NCBI GenBank assembly: GCA_011772965.1
Contig: WVYN01000050.1
Coordinates: forward strand, 91,029-155,028
DNA length: 64,000 bases
Reading direction: 5' to 3'
From: Gammaproteobacteria bacterium
Lineage (GTDB): Bacteria; Pseudomonadota; Gammaproteobacteria; Eutrophobiales; Eutrophobiaceae
Shown: one piece after another, positions 43,677 to 53,137 of the stretch
Layout of the letters: each line of letters starts with the position of its first letter
Position numbering within the stretch: the stretch's first letter is position 1
Program-made: the position numbers and the translations under genes
Notes under the pieces: model-generated
Seen by the model: the letters and a program-made list of their open reading frames with translations, nothing else
Told to the model about the DNA's origin: nothing
The model's database searches: none

Positions 43677-45122
43677 TCAGTCCCTGTTTGGAGCAACAAT
43701 CCAGGTGTCTTTGCTGCCACCACCTTGTGATGAATTTACAACCAGCGAACCTTTGACCAGTGCCACGCGGGTCAGTCCGCCTGCGGTGACATACATCCGG
43801 TCACCGTGAAGAATAAACGGCCTCAAGTCCACATGGCGCGGTTCAATCGAATTTTCAGTCAGCGTTGGCACAGTGGATATAGAAATAACTGGCTGGCCAA
43901 TATAATTTCTTGGCCTGGCCTTAATCAGCCGGGCAAACTCTGCCCGCTCTCGCTTGCTGGATTTGGGCCCGATTAACATGCCATAACCGCCAGATTCATT
44001 CGCCGGTTTGACCACCAGGTTTTCCAGATTGGCCAGTACATGTTTGCGTTCTTTTTCATTATCGCAGGAAAAACTTGGGACGTTGGGTAGAATCGCATCT
44101 TCGTCGAGGTAATAGCGAATCATGTCCGGTACATAGGTATAAACCACTTTGTCATCGGCAACGCCAGCCCCTGGTGCATTGGCAAGCGCCACATTGCCTT
44201 TCTTCCAGGCCCGAATCAGTCCCGGTACGCCAAGTAAGGAATCCTTGTTGAATACTTCCGGATCTATAAAGAGATCATCGATACGACGATAGATCACATC
44301 AACCCGGGAAAGTCCGCCGATGGTTTTCATGTAGACACACTCATCGTCACCTACCACCAGGTCTGAACCTTCGACCAGCTCAGCACCCATCTGTTGCGCC
44401 AGGAACGAGTGTTCAAAATAGGCAGAGTTATAAATGCCGGGTGTGAGTACCGCCACTTCAGGATAATCCATTGGTCTCGGCGAGATGGAGCTGAGGGTAT
44501 CGAAAAGCTGGCTGGGATAGTCACCCATAGGCAAAATGTTATAGTCCTCAAACAATTCCGGAAAAACCCGCTTGGTAACTTTCCTGTTTTCAATCATATA
44601 GGAAACTCCCGAAGGCACTCGCAGGTTATCTTCCAACACATAAATTGTGCCATCACTGTCACGCACCAGGTCAGTGCCACAAATATGCGCCCATACTCCG
44701 TAGACCGGTTTGATGCCACGACACTGTTCACGATAGTTTTTTGAACTCTTGAGCAGATCTCTTGGAATGATTTTATCTTTCAGGATCTTCTGTTCGTTAT
44801 AGAGATCATTAATGAAATGATTCAGCGCGGTGAGCCTTTGTTTAAGCCCGGCTTCAACCTTTTCCCATTCCCTCAGGGAAATGACACGGGGGATAATGTC
44901 ATAGGGCCATTCCCGATCAATGTTTTCCCCTTCACTGTAAACAGTAAAAGTAATGCCCATGGTTTTAATGGCAAGTTCAGCAGCGTGCTTGCGTTTTTGC
45001 AGGTTATCGTTGGTGGTTTTTTTGAGATAACTGATGAGTCTGCCTGACCCGGGGCGTGCTTTACCATCCGGTGTAAGTAATTCATCGTAAAAATGACTGG
45101 AATTATAATTTTTTAGGGTCAT
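43677..45122 (-). CDS. circularly permuted ATP-grasp type 2 protein (DUF404/DUF407)
   Basis: A 481-residue protein with the permuted ATP-grasp order: FINDLYNEQKILKDKIIP and VWAHICGTDLVRDSDGTIYV early, YVLEDNLRVPSGVSYM near residue 180, LVVKPANESGGYGMLIGP near 390, and a C-terminal VALVKGSLVVNSSQGGGSKD. Such proteins are predicted amidoligases that form peptide or amide bonds. It is the upstream gene of the pair with alpha-E, and the transglutaminase/DUF2126 and Anbu genes complete the cluster. The substrate is unknown. Confidence 0.93.
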   Translation of the reverse strand: MTLKNYNSSHFYDELLTPDGKARPGSGRLISYLKKTTNDNLQKRKHAAELAIKTMGITFTVYSEGENIDREWPYDIIPRVISLREWEKVEAGLKQRLTALNHFINDLYNEQKILKDKIIPRDLLKSSKNYREQCRGIKPVYGVWAHICGTDLVRDSDGTIYVLEDNLRVPSGVSYMIENRKVTKRVFPELFEDYNILPMGDYPSQLFDTLSSISPRPMDYPEVAVLTPGIYNSAYFEHSFLAQQMGAELVEGSDLVVGDDECVYMKTIGGLSRVDVIYRRIDDLFIDPEVFNKDSLLGVPGLIRAWKKGNVALANAPGAGVADDKVVYTYVPDMIRYYLDEDAILPNVPSFSCDNEKERKHVLANLENLVVKPANESGGYGMLIGPKSSKRERAEFARLIKARPRNYIGQPVISISTVPTLTENSIEPRHVDLRPFILHGDRMYVTAGGLTRVALVKGSLVVNSSQGGGSKDTWIVAPNRD

Positions 45123-45252
45123 TAGCTCCGTTGATGATTGAGTACTATGGGTTATTTATTTAAACATATTTTTTTATAACTGTCTGTTAGTTTTAACAAA
45201 ATCCGGCCACCTGTTTTGTTACTTTGCTTGGACAGTAAATCCGGGATGGGAT

Positions 45253-46119
45253 ATGCTAGTCATGTCAGATTTCTTTTCAAGACACTTGTTGATGGAAGAG
45301 ATAACCCAGCTAAAAGTCTATCTTCTTGAGAGCCTTAACAAGTTCCTGGAAACATTGGCGGCTTATCTGCCAAACATCCTCTCAGCCATTATTCTAATCA
45401 TTCTTGGCATTGTACTGGCCTGGATTTGCCGCTGGATCATTTTGCGCCTGGGTGTCGGAATCGACCGGTTGGTAAGTGCAGTGGGAATATCTGCTGCCCA
45501 GGTACGGCTACGCTGGCCTGTTGCTGTGATACTCGGTTCAGTAGTCTACTGGGTCATTATCCTGCTTTTCCTGCGGGCAGCGCTTGCCAGCCTGAAGCTG
45601 CCATTTATTGTCGATTTACTTGGCAGGTTAATCACCCATTTACCCAACCTGTTAATCGCAGCATTATTTATTGCGGCTGGTATATTCTTTGGTAATCTCT
45701 TCAAGTACAAGATCACTGAAGGTGCGAGATCGGCAGGCATACGTCAGGCAGCCGATCTGGGTAATCTTGTCCGGTTAACCTTGATCGTATTGTCAGTGGT
45801 TGCCGGGCTGGCACAGATTGGACTTGATGTCAGGTTGTTTGAACAGATTCTGACGATTGTTATTGCGGCGCTGGCAGGCGCTATTGCTCTGGCATTCGGG
45901 CTAGGTGCGGGATCAACCGTATCCAATATTATTTCGTCCCGCTATGTCCGAAAAAATTATCAGGAAGGCCAGCAAATCCGTATTAAGGACATGACCGGCG
46001 AGATACTCGAGATATTGCCTAATGGCGTCATATTGGAAACCAAGGAGGGAAGAACATTTATCCCGGCCAAGTTATTTGACCAAGAGGCTTCAGTATTGCT
46101 GGATAATGAGTCCCTCTAG
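45253..46119 (+). CDS. mechanosensitive-channel-like membrane protein (TM-helix repeat)
   Basis: A 288-residue protein with about four to five membrane segments (ILSAIILIILGIVLAW, VAVILGSVVYWVIILLFL, LPNLLIAALFIAAGIFFG, LIVLSVVAGLAQIGL, IVIAALAGAIALAFGLG). The end resembles the MscS beta-domain (YVRKNYQEGQQIRIKDMTGE, then ILPNGVILETKEG). It is smaller than classical channels of this class and may be a truncated or ancestral-type MscS-like protein. ATG alternatives at 45262 and 45292 would shorten it. The next gene starts directly after its stop, linking it to Mg2+ transport genes. Confidence 0.8.
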   Translation: MLVMSDFFSRHLLMEEITQLKVYLLESLNKFLETLAAYLPNILSAIILIILGIVLAWICRWIILRLGVGIDRLVSAVGISAAQVRLRWPVAVILGSVVYWVIILLFLRAALASLKLPFIVDLLGRLITHLPNLLIAALFIAAGIFFGNLFKYKITEGARSAGIRQAADLGNLVRLTLIVLSVVAGLAQIGLDVRLFEQILTIVIAALAGAIALAFGLGAGSTVSNIISSRYVRKNYQEGQQIRIKDMTGEILEILPNGVILETKEGRTFIPAKLFDQEASVLLDNESL

Positions 46120-46944
46120 ATGGAGACAAACAGACTCACTGCCTATTTTCTGAGGCAACATCCTAAAATATCTGCGCGAACACTCCAACAATATACACCG
46201 GAGGAAGCAGCAGACTTTCTTGAAAATGCGCCACCTGCGATCATTGCCAGCATTACGCAAGAATTGATTCCATCTTATGCTGCAGACTGCCTGAAACTCT
46301 TACCGGTGGATATCGCTGCAAAAGTGCTTTCTATTCTTGGGGCGGAACAGGCGTCTCTGCTGATGAGGAGGATGAAAAGCAGTCAGCGGGTAAAACTGAT
46401 TAGAGCCATGCCAACCGTATTTGCAAACATGATCAGACTGGTTCTACGTTACCCGGACAGCACAGTCGGTTACCTGATGAACCCGGATGTTTTCACCGTT
46501 AATGAGGAAATGACTGTTTCAGAAGTTGTCAGGGTATTAAAGCAGTCGAATCTTGAACTCCAGGACAGAGTATATGTGCTGGATAGTCAACAACGACTAA
46601 CAGGCATAATCCCCGTTTCCAGGTTATTGATTTCTGAAGACGCCGACATGAAATCAATCATGTCGGAACCGGATGAAACAGTATCAGCAAGAACAAGAAT
46701 TGATAACCTGAAAATCAACTCAAACCAGCATGCTATTCCGGTTGTTGATCATGCCGGCGTGTTTGTTGGCGTTATAAATATGAAGACAGTAACTGCTGCA
46801 CTTGAGTCTAAACGCGAACACCGGGGAATTGAAAATTTATCAGAAACCGCACTCTCTCTGGCCGAAATCCTTTGGGACACATGTGCCAATATGATTTCAC
46901 CTGATTACCATACAGATTCCAGGAAAAAAAAGCATGATGATTGA
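46120..46944 (+). CDS. MgtE N-domain / CBS-domain protein without the membrane part
   Basis: A 274-residue soluble protein. The N-terminal half (residues of about 15-110) resembles the helical MgtE_N superhelix (EEAADFLENAPPAIIASI, LKLLPVDIAAKVLSILG). Two CBS motifs follow (TVGYLMNPDVFTVNEEMTVS near 118, VSARTRIDNLKINSNQHAIP near 190). There are no membrane helices, so it is the cytosolic sensor half of an MgtE-type transporter encoded alone. ATG 46120 abuts the previous stop and the end overlaps mgtE by 11 bp. It may form a heteromeric sensor with the full MgtE next door; this is inferred. Confidence 0.8.
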   Translation: METNRLTAYFLRQHPKISARTLQQYTPEEAADFLENAPPAIIASITQELIPSYAADCLKLLPVDIAAKVLSILGAEQASLLMRRMKSSQRVKLIRAMPTVFANMIRLVLRYPDSTVGYLMNPDVFTVNEEMTVSEVVRVLKQSNLELQDRVYVLDSQQRLTGIIPVSRLLISEDADMKSIMSEPDETVSARTRIDNLKINSNQHAIPVVDHAGVFVGVINMKTVTAALESKREHRGIENLSETALSLAEILWDTCANMISPDYHTDSRKKKHDD

Positions 46945-48244
46945 ATCCAGCCCGATTGAACTTGCCCTGAATGAACAATTATTCAACCGCTATCCTGCCG
47001 AAGCAGTAAGGGAACTTGAGCAAATGGACTATGACGAAGCGCGAAATATACTTTCAGAAATTCCAGTCAGTAAAAGCATGAAAGTCTGGGAACGCTATTC
47101 TCCACAGCTTGCTGCAAAAGTGCTTAATGATATGCCTCTGGATTATGTAACCGCTGTAATCAGTCATCTGGAACCCAATCGTGCGGCGAGTTTCATTCTT
47201 GCCATAACAGACAAAGAAAGAAGAGAGGAAATTATCCATTCATGTAGTGTAGCGGTTGCCAACGATTTAAGACGCGCAATTTCCCAGGAACCTGATTCAG
47301 CAGGCGCCTTGATGGATACACGGGTTATTTATTTCAGACCGGAAATGACGGTGTCTGAAACTATTAATATTCTGCGCGGACGCCCCAGGAGAGCATACAG
47401 AAAACTGTTTACCGTTGATGATAATAATCATTTGGCTGGTATGGTGGAAATTGAGGACATAGCCCTGGCAAAACATCAAACAACACTGGCAGAGTTACAA
47501 CTTACACCTCCGGAAATAGTAAATATTAATACCAAGCGGGAAGATATTGTTTCCCTGTTTGAAAAAAAGCGTATCTACGATTTACCGGTTGTTGACTTTG
47601 AGGGCAGGCTTGTTGGTGTATTGCGCTATCATACGCTGCTTGATGCTGCTCTTGAGGAGACGAGTGCAGATCTCCAGACCATGGTGGGTGTAAGCAAGGA
47701 TGAACGGGCATTATCACCCGCATTCTTTTCTGTAAGGAAAAGGATGCCCTGGCTTCAAATCAACCTGTTAACCGCGTTCATGGCAGCAGCAGTGGTTGGT
47801 GTTTTCGAATCAACCATTGCGAAATACACCGCACTGGCAGTGTTATTGCCTGTGGTAGCCGGTCAGTCAGGCAATACCGGTGCCCAGGCGTTGGCTGTCA
47901 CCATGCGGGGACTGGCACTGAAAGAGATTTATCCCAGAATGTGGCCACGCATAATGTTTAAGGAGTTTAATGTCGGCTTATGGAATGGCATTCTGGTGGC
48001 AATAACTACAGCCCTTGGTGTGTTTTTATGGAGTGAATCTGCTGGCCTGACATTGGTTATCATTTTATCAATGATTCTCTCCATGATTGTTGCCAGTATT
48101 GCCGGAGCAGTGATACCTATCCTGCTTACAGTGACCGGCCAGGATCCTGCACAGTCTTCTTCGATATTTTTGACGACTGTCACAGACATTGCCGGGTTTT
48201 TCAGTTTCCTGGGCATAGCAACTCTTTTTATTTCCATTTTATAA
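46934..48244 (+). CDS. mgtE: MgtE-family magnesium transporter
   Basis: A 436-residue MgtE. N-domain (ARNILSEIPVSKSMKVWERY, residues of about 20-125), CBS pair (GALMDTRVIYFRPEMTVSET, then RIYDLPVVDFEGRLVGVLRY), connecting helix and five membrane segments from about residue 275. PVVAGQSGNTGAQALAVTMR is the conserved MgtE pore signature. The last helix, near 420, is FSFLGIATLFISIL. Inner-membrane Mg2+ channel gated by cytosolic Mg2+ at the N/CBS domains. Third gene of a tight operon with a TM-less MgtE-like protein and a MscS-like protein. Confidence 0.92.
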   Translation: MMIESSPIELALNEQLFNRYPAEAVRELEQMDYDEARNILSEIPVSKSMKVWERYSPQLAAKVLNDMPLDYVTAVISHLEPNRAASFILAITDKERREEIIHSCSVAVANDLRRAISQEPDSAGALMDTRVIYFRPEMTVSETINILRGRPRRAYRKLFTVDDNNHLAGMVEIEDIALAKHQTTLAELQLTPPEIVNINTKREDIVSLFEKKRIYDLPVVDFEGRLVGVLRYHTLLDAALEETSADLQTMVGVSKDERALSPAFFSVRKRMPWLQINLLTAFMAAAVVGVFESTIAKYTALAVLLPVVAGQSGNTGAQALAVTMRGLALKEIYPRMWPRIMFKEFNVGLWNGILVAITTALGVFLWSESAGLTLVIILSMILSMIVASIAGAVIPILLTVTGQDPAQSSSIFLTTVTDIAGFFSFLGIATLFISIL

Positions 48245-48326
48245 TTTCTATCACTAGAGAATATTTGAAATATACCTCTTTCGATCGAAATGATAACCTT
48301 TTAATAACGATATCTGTATTATAAAA

Positions 48327-50453
48327 ATGATGCAGAACAACGCGGGTAAAATACTTGTCGTAGACGACAGCGGAGAGAACCTTGACTTGTATGTGAGAAA
48401 ACTCTGCAGTCAGGGTTATATTCCTACCGTAGTAAATTCAGGAAATGCTGCGCTGGAATTGATAAACAGGGAACCGTTTGACCTGGTATTACTCGATATC
48501 GAAATGCCCGGTATGAACGGTTACCAGACTCTCGTGAGGATACGCGAAGTCAGTAGCCCTTCTGAATTACCGGTTATCATGATAACTGCAACGCATGAGA
48601 CTAATTCGGCAATAAACTTCCTCTCCCTTGGTGCGAATGACTATGTTTCCAAGCCTATTGACTTTTCGGTACTGTTTGCCCGTGCCGGTACCCAGATTCA
48701 AATCAAGCGCTCCACAGATGAATTAAACAAATGGTCACAGGACCTTGAAAAGCGCATTGAAGAGCGCTCCAGGGAACTGGTCGAGAGCGAAGCCAGGTTC
48801 AGGATGCTCTACGATCAAAATCCTGCCATGTATTTTACTGTGACCAACAGGGGAAAAATTATATCGGTTAACGAGTTTGCTGCGAAAAGGCTGGGATATA
48901 AAAAGGAAGAGATCAAGGATTCATCGATTACAGATTATATTTCGCCGGATTCCAGAATTGAAGCCATGGGCAGACTGAAATTTGCATTCAGAAAAGCACA
49001 GGAACTAACTATTTGGGAAGTGCCTGTTATGAAGAAAGACATGTCAACTATCTGGATCAAGGTGATATCCAGGGTTATTCACGACGATCTTACCGGTCAA
49101 TCGGTCATGCTGCTTGTTTGTGAAGACGTTACAGCTCAAAGGCAAATCACGGAAGATCTGGCCTATAAAATGACGCATGATCCTTTGACTGAGCTTACAA
49201 GCCGTAAGGATTTTGAAAATAAATTAAATTTTTTGTTTGGGTCCCGGGATGAGGATGAAGGGAAATACACATTATGTTATATCGATCTGGATCAATTCAA
49301 GGTCATAAACGAGACCAGCGGTCATATGGCCGGTGATAAATTACTTAAAGAAATTGGCAATTTGATTAATTCGCATGTAAGGGAAGATGAATTACTCGCC
49401 AGCATGGGTGGCGATAACTTCGTTATCTTGATGAAAGGGGAATCGTTTGAAGAATCAAGACAACGGGCAGAAGACATTAAATATGACATATCAGGGTATC
49501 GCTATAACTGGCAAGATAAAAAGTTCAGTGTGACAGCCAGCGTAGGACTGGTCGAAATCAGCGAATCTTTTGATTCTTTCGATTCGGTCTCACATTTACT
49601 GAGTCTGGCTGACGCTGCTTGTTATATGGCAAAGGAAAGTGGACGAAACAGAATACACATACTCAATCGTGAAAATATAGACATTCAGAAAAGACACGAC
49701 GAAATGTTATGGGTCAACAGAGTGAATGACAGTCTTGAGAATGATCATTTTCAGTTATGGTGTCAAAAAATTAAACCACTTTCAAAAAAAGGGGGTGAAC
49801 ACCATTACGAGATACTTCTCAGGATGCTGGATAATGACAGGCTTATAGCGCCAGGTAACTTCCTGCCTGCTGCGGAGCGTTTCGGGTTATCAGCAAAAAT
49901 TGATAAATGGGTCATCGATAAAATCTTTAGTTGGATGTCGCAACATTCAGAGAAATCCAGGGACATGCATTTTTCTGTCAACCTGTCGGGCCAAACCCTG
50001 TCAAACCATGAAGTACTTGACTATATCAAGGAAAAACTTCAGGAATATACTGTGCCATCAGGGAATATTTGTTTCGAAATTACTGAAACAGCTGCAATTG
50101 GTAATCTGAAAATTGCAGTTGACTTTATCCTGGAACTTAAGTCTGCAGGTTGCAGTTTTTCTCTAGATGACTTTGGCTCTGGTATGTCTTCGCTGAGTTA
50201 CCTGAAAACCCTCCCGGTTGATTACCTGAAAATTGATGGTGTCTTTGTAAAGAACATGGTCAAGGATAATCTTGATAGGACCCTGGTTGAATCGATCAGT
50301 GATATTGGCAGGGCAATGGGTAAGGAAATCATCGCCGAGTTCGTGGAGAATGATGAAATTATCTCTTTATTGAAAAAAATTGGTATCGATTACGCACAGG
50401 GATACGGTGTAGAAAAACCGAAACCGATTACCTTATTACTCGAACAGTCTTGA
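48327..50453 (+). CDS. response regulator - PAS - GGDEF(degenerate) - EAL cyclic-di-GMP protein
   Basis: A 708-residue protein. The receiver domain (residues of about 5-125) has phospho-acceptor Asp in LVLLDIEMPGMNGYQ and lysine in VSKPID. A coiled linker follows, then PAS (about 155-275), GGDEF (about 285-445) and EAL (about 455-705). The GGDEF motif reads SMGGDNFVIL (GGDNF), which makes cyclase activity doubtful. The EAL core looks complete: YEILLRML, SVNLSGQTL, CFEITETA, LDDFGSGMSSLSYLKTLP, DYLKIDG and IAEFVEND. It is likely a phosphodiesterase controlled by phosphorylation and PAS input. No sensor kinase is adjacent. It ends 1 bp before the convergent pirin gene. Confidence 0.88.
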   Translation: MMQNNAGKILVVDDSGENLDLYVRKLCSQGYIPTVVNSGNAALELINREPFDLVLLDIEMPGMNGYQTLVRIREVSSPSELPVIMITATHETNSAINFLSLGANDYVSKPIDFSVLFARAGTQIQIKRSTDELNKWSQDLEKRIEERSRELVESEARFRMLYDQNPAMYFTVTNRGKIISVNEFAAKRLGYKKEEIKDSSITDYISPDSRIEAMGRLKFAFRKAQELTIWEVPVMKKDMSTIWIKVISRVIHDDLTGQSVMLLVCEDVTAQRQITEDLAYKMTHDPLTELTSRKDFENKLNFLFGSRDEDEGKYTLCYIDLDQFKVINETSGHMAGDKLLKEIGNLINSHVREDELLASMGGDNFVILMKGESFEESRQRAEDIKYDISGYRYNWQDKKFSVTASVGLVEISESFDSFDSVSHLLSLADAACYMAKESGRNRIHILNRENIDIQKRHDEMLWVNRVNDSLENDHFQLWCQKIKPLSKKGGEHHYEILLRMLDNDRLIAPGNFLPAAERFGLSAKIDKWVIDKIFSWMSQHSEKSRDMHFSVNLSGQTLSNHEVLDYIKEKLQEYTVPSGNICFEITETAAIGNLKIAVDFILELKSAGCSFSLDDFGSGMSSLSYLKTLPVDYLKIDGVFVKNMVKDNLDRTLVESISDIGRAMGKEIIAEFVENDEIISLLKKIGIDYAQGYGVEKPKPITLLLEQS

Positions 50454-51314
50454 TTACAGATTGCCTTCCTGGTAATCCCTGACTGCCTGTTCTATCTCAT
50501 CCCGGGTATTCATGACAAACGGGCCACCCCTGGCTACCGGTTCATTTAATGGCAAGGCACTCAGGAACAGGCAATTTGCCCCGTCAGTTCCCGCTGTAAT
50601 GCATAATTTTTCACCCTGACCGAGAACAGCGAGGTCGCCTGTTTCCAGTTTCATTATCCTGTTACCTGTATCTGGAAGACTGAGAGAGCCCGAGTAAACA
50701 TAAATGAATTTATTATTAGAAGTAGCAACGGGCTCACTAAATTCTGTGCCAGCGGGCAGCCTAATATCCAGATAAACAGGATTCGTGGCGATATTCTTAA
50801 CCGGTCCCTCGGTACCCAGTATTGTTTCGCCGGTGATGACACGAACAATGATATTTCCGTCCCTAGTTTCTCGGGGTATCTCATCTTTACTGAATTCCTG
50901 ATACTTGGGCTCCGTCATTTTTTGTGTGGCGGGCAGGTTGATCCATAACTGGAATCCCCATAACAACCCGTCTTCCTGTTCCGGCATTTCGGAGTGAATG
51001 ATACCCCGGCCTGCCGTCATCCACTGTATGCCGCCGGGCTCGATAACGCCCTCATGCCCGGCATTATCCTTGTGCCTTATTTTTCCGGCGAGCATATAGG
51101 TAACGGTTTCAAACCCCCGGTGAGGATGGTCCGGAAACCCGGCGATATAATCATCTGCCTTGTCCGACTGGAATTCATCGAGCAGGAGGAACGGATCCAG
51201 CATATTGAGCTCGGGGGTTCCCATGATACGGGTCAGGTTCACACCTGCACCGTCACTGGTCGCCCGGCCGGTTACTTTTTTGATGATCTTTAACGCGGAA
51301 TTGTCCCGGGACAT
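50454..51314 (-). CDS. pirin family protein
   Basis: A 286-residue bicupin. LLLDEFQSDKADDYIAGFPD and HPHRGFETVTYMLAGKIRHK, with GIQWMTAGRGIIHSEMP, carry the His/Glu metal ligands of the N-terminal cupin near residues 60-105. The C-terminal cupin (about 160-275) includes KFIYVYSGSLSLP and FVMNTRDEIEQAVRDYQEG. Bacterial pirins include quercetinases and redox-sensitive regulators; the function here is unresolved. Convergent with the EAL-domain gene. Confidence 0.92.
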   Translation of the reverse strand: MSRDNSALKIIKKVTGRATSDGAGVNLTRIMGTPELNMLDPFLLLDEFQSDKADDYIAGFPDHPHRGFETVTYMLAGKIRHKDNAGHEGVIEPGGIQWMTAGRGIIHSEMPEQEDGLLWGFQLWINLPATQKMTEPKYQEFSKDEIPRETRDGNIIVRVITGETILGTEGPVKNIATNPVYLDIRLPAGTEFSEPVATSNNKFIYVYSGSLSLPDTGNRIMKLETGDLAVLGQGEKLCITAGTDGANCLFLSALPLNEPVARGGPFVMNTRDEIEQAVRDYQEGNL

Positions 51315-51496
51315 CAGTTAGCAAGTCTCCAGTTTCGATAGAAAAATCAGATTGTCACCATAAAAAATATTTGTTTTACAACAATAAATGGAATTTCTAT
51401 ATAGAGCCAAATTCTATTGCGAAGTTAGAATTAATCAACAGCAGCAAATATATCTTGTTGTTTTTACTAAAATTAACATCTATCAGAGGGTTTGCT

Positions 51497-51754
51497 ATGG
51501 GTAGGATGAATGACCGTGATTATGATGAATATGAGGATGATGACTCAATCTTGGAAGATGAAGTAACCAATTTTGAGGCTACTGATTCAGAATTCAGTGA
51601 AACCCCTTTCCTGGCGAAAATGCAACAACAGGTCACCCGTACCTGGCGTGATTCGGAAAAATATAAGGAGATGAAGGAACTAAACCGCCTGATAAATGAC
51701 GAATTGTATATAGGTTTTAACGCGAGAGATTTTTTAGGAGATGAAGAATACTGA
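51497..51754 (+). CDS. small acidic hypothetical protein (85 aa)
   Basis: Start taken at ATG 51497, which has CAGAGGG upstream; 42 further codons are open before it but look AT-rich and unconvincing. The 85 residues split into an acidic, tyrosine-rich N-terminus (RDYDEYEDDDSILEDE) and a helical C-terminus (EMKELNRLINDELYIGFNAR). No membrane segment. It may belong to one of the small acidic gammaproteobacterial families, but I cannot name it. It lies between the divergent pirin gene and the HdfR-type regulator gene. Confidence 0.55.
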   Translation: MGRMNDRDYDEYEDDDSILEDEVTNFEATDSEFSETPFLAKMQQQVTRTWRDSEKYKEMKELNRLINDELYIGFNARDFLGDEEY

Positions 51755-51870
51755 CGGTCTACCAATCAACCATTTCAGAGGCTGCAGCCAGGGAGTTCTT
51801 TCCGTCCCGGGCAGACATTCGCAGGATAAAAAAGCCGGTATAAAACCGCAACAGACAGATGGGAATTATA

Positions 51871-52713
51871 TCAAACCTGTGGATTTATTAAGGAAAGCAG
51901 TTCGACAACAAAATCCTGGTTTTCATTCTGACGATAGACAGCAAACGATTTACGATTGATACTGGGTGCATCTTCAACCTGGTATAAACTTTTCCTGGAC
52001 AAGTCTTCCCGCACCATCGGTTCCGGTAAATAGGCAGAACCTCCCTCTTTCTTGAGCAGGTAATGCGCGGTATGCCCCAGGTTTATCCTGAGGTCAAGCG
52101 CCGGACTATCCGGAAAATGCCGGGCATGTTCCCTTAAAAATGAACTGCCCCAGTCAACATAAATGTAATTTTTTGTGAAGGCATCCCGTACGGTCTGTTT
52201 TTTTTCCGAACTGACCATGATTAATTCGAATGACATCGCATCCTTGCTTTCCAGATCAGGTATCTGGGGGTAGTCATACATAAACGCCACATCGATAGAT
52301 TGTCCGAGTAATGCCCTTATCAGGCTTTCTGATGATGAAGCTTCTGCTACAGTCGCCATATCTGGGTACTGGGAACGCAGCCTGATAATTAAATTTCCGA
52401 GATAAACATCCCATAAGCTGGGAACAGCACCAATAACAAAAGGGGTTTTGCCTTCTTCCTGTATGTTGATGTCCAGACAGGCCCTGTTCCATATATTAAG
52501 TATTGACTCTGCATGCTTTAAAAATTTTTGACCTGCTGTCGTCAACTGGATATTGTTCCTGTTACGTTTAAACAATTCGACACCAAGTTCAGTTTCTAGT
52601 TGCTTTATCCTCGCACTGACGGTTGACTGAGTGACAAAGAGGTTTTCCGCGGCCTTGCCAAAATGGCAGGTTCGGTGGACCTCGGTAAATGTTTTTAAAA
52701 TGGTTACATCCAT
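51871..52713 (-). CDS. hdfR: HdfR-type LysR transcriptional regulator
   Basis: A 280-residue LysR regulator. Start taken at ATG 52713 (MDVTILKTFTEVHRTCHFGK), which matches the HdfR N-terminus; 49 further codons are open upstream but do not fit. The helix-turn-helix covers residues of about 15-60 (FGKAAENLFVTQSTVSARIK, then LFKRNRNNIQLTTAGQKFL). The effector domain is divergent. HdfR represses flhDC in E. coli; the target here is unknown. It is divergent from a fragment of an AspA-family gene. Confidence 0.85.
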   Translation of the reverse strand: MDVTILKTFTEVHRTCHFGKAAENLFVTQSTVSARIKQLETELGVELFKRNRNNIQLTTAGQKFLKHAESILNIWNRACLDINIQEEGKTPFVIGAVPSLWDVYLGNLIIRLRSQYPDMATVAEASSSESLIRALLGQSIDVAFMYDYPQIPDLESKDAMSFELIMVSSEKKQTVRDAFTKNYIYVDWGSSFLREHARHFPDSPALDLRINLGHTAHYLLKKEGGSAYLPEPMVREDLSRKSLYQVEDAPSINRKSFAVYRQNENQDFVVELLSLINPQV

Positions 52714-52766
52714 ATCGGTCACTATAGTGACTGATTCCAGCAAATGTGTATCCCGTTTTTTAGCAT

Positions 52767-53120
52767 ATGAAAAGTAAAAATCAAGATCATCCGATGGAAA
52801 TTGGCTGGGGGGAATGGTTGTGTGCACCGCAAAGCGGCATCCTGCACAGCCTGATACCACTGTGCAAGATCGTGGAGAAAGCTCAGATCATAGTTGTTGT
52901 TGCTGAACCCTTCGGCGAGAAAGAAGAAGAGGTGATTGCCACCGCCTCGGGTATCGTGGTTGGCCGTACCAATTTTCCGTTAGTGAATGAAGGCGAAGCC
53001 CTGTTTCATATCGCAAGGTGCAAGGAAACTGATACGGCTACCGACTGCGTGGAAGTCTTCCGACAAGAAATGGATCCCGACTCCGATCCCAAGCTCCCCT
53101 CAGAGCCGCCAATTTTTTAA
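52767..53120 (+). pseudogene. C-terminal remnant of a succinylglutamate desuccinylase/aspartoacylase-family gene
   Basis: A 117-codon frame whose first two thirds match only the C-terminal about 90 residues of AspA/AstE-type deacylases: GWGEWLCAPQSGILHSLIPL, VVVAEPFGEKEEEVIATASG and VVGRTNFPLVNEGEALFHIA. The zinc-binding N-terminal about 230 residues of the family are absent; upstream lies the hdfR gene on the other strand. It cannot be an active deacylase. It may still be translated as a small barrel-sandwich domain, but deletion decay is the simpler reading. Confidence 0.75.
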
Positions 53121-53137
53121 AAGTTGATGTCTTGATA

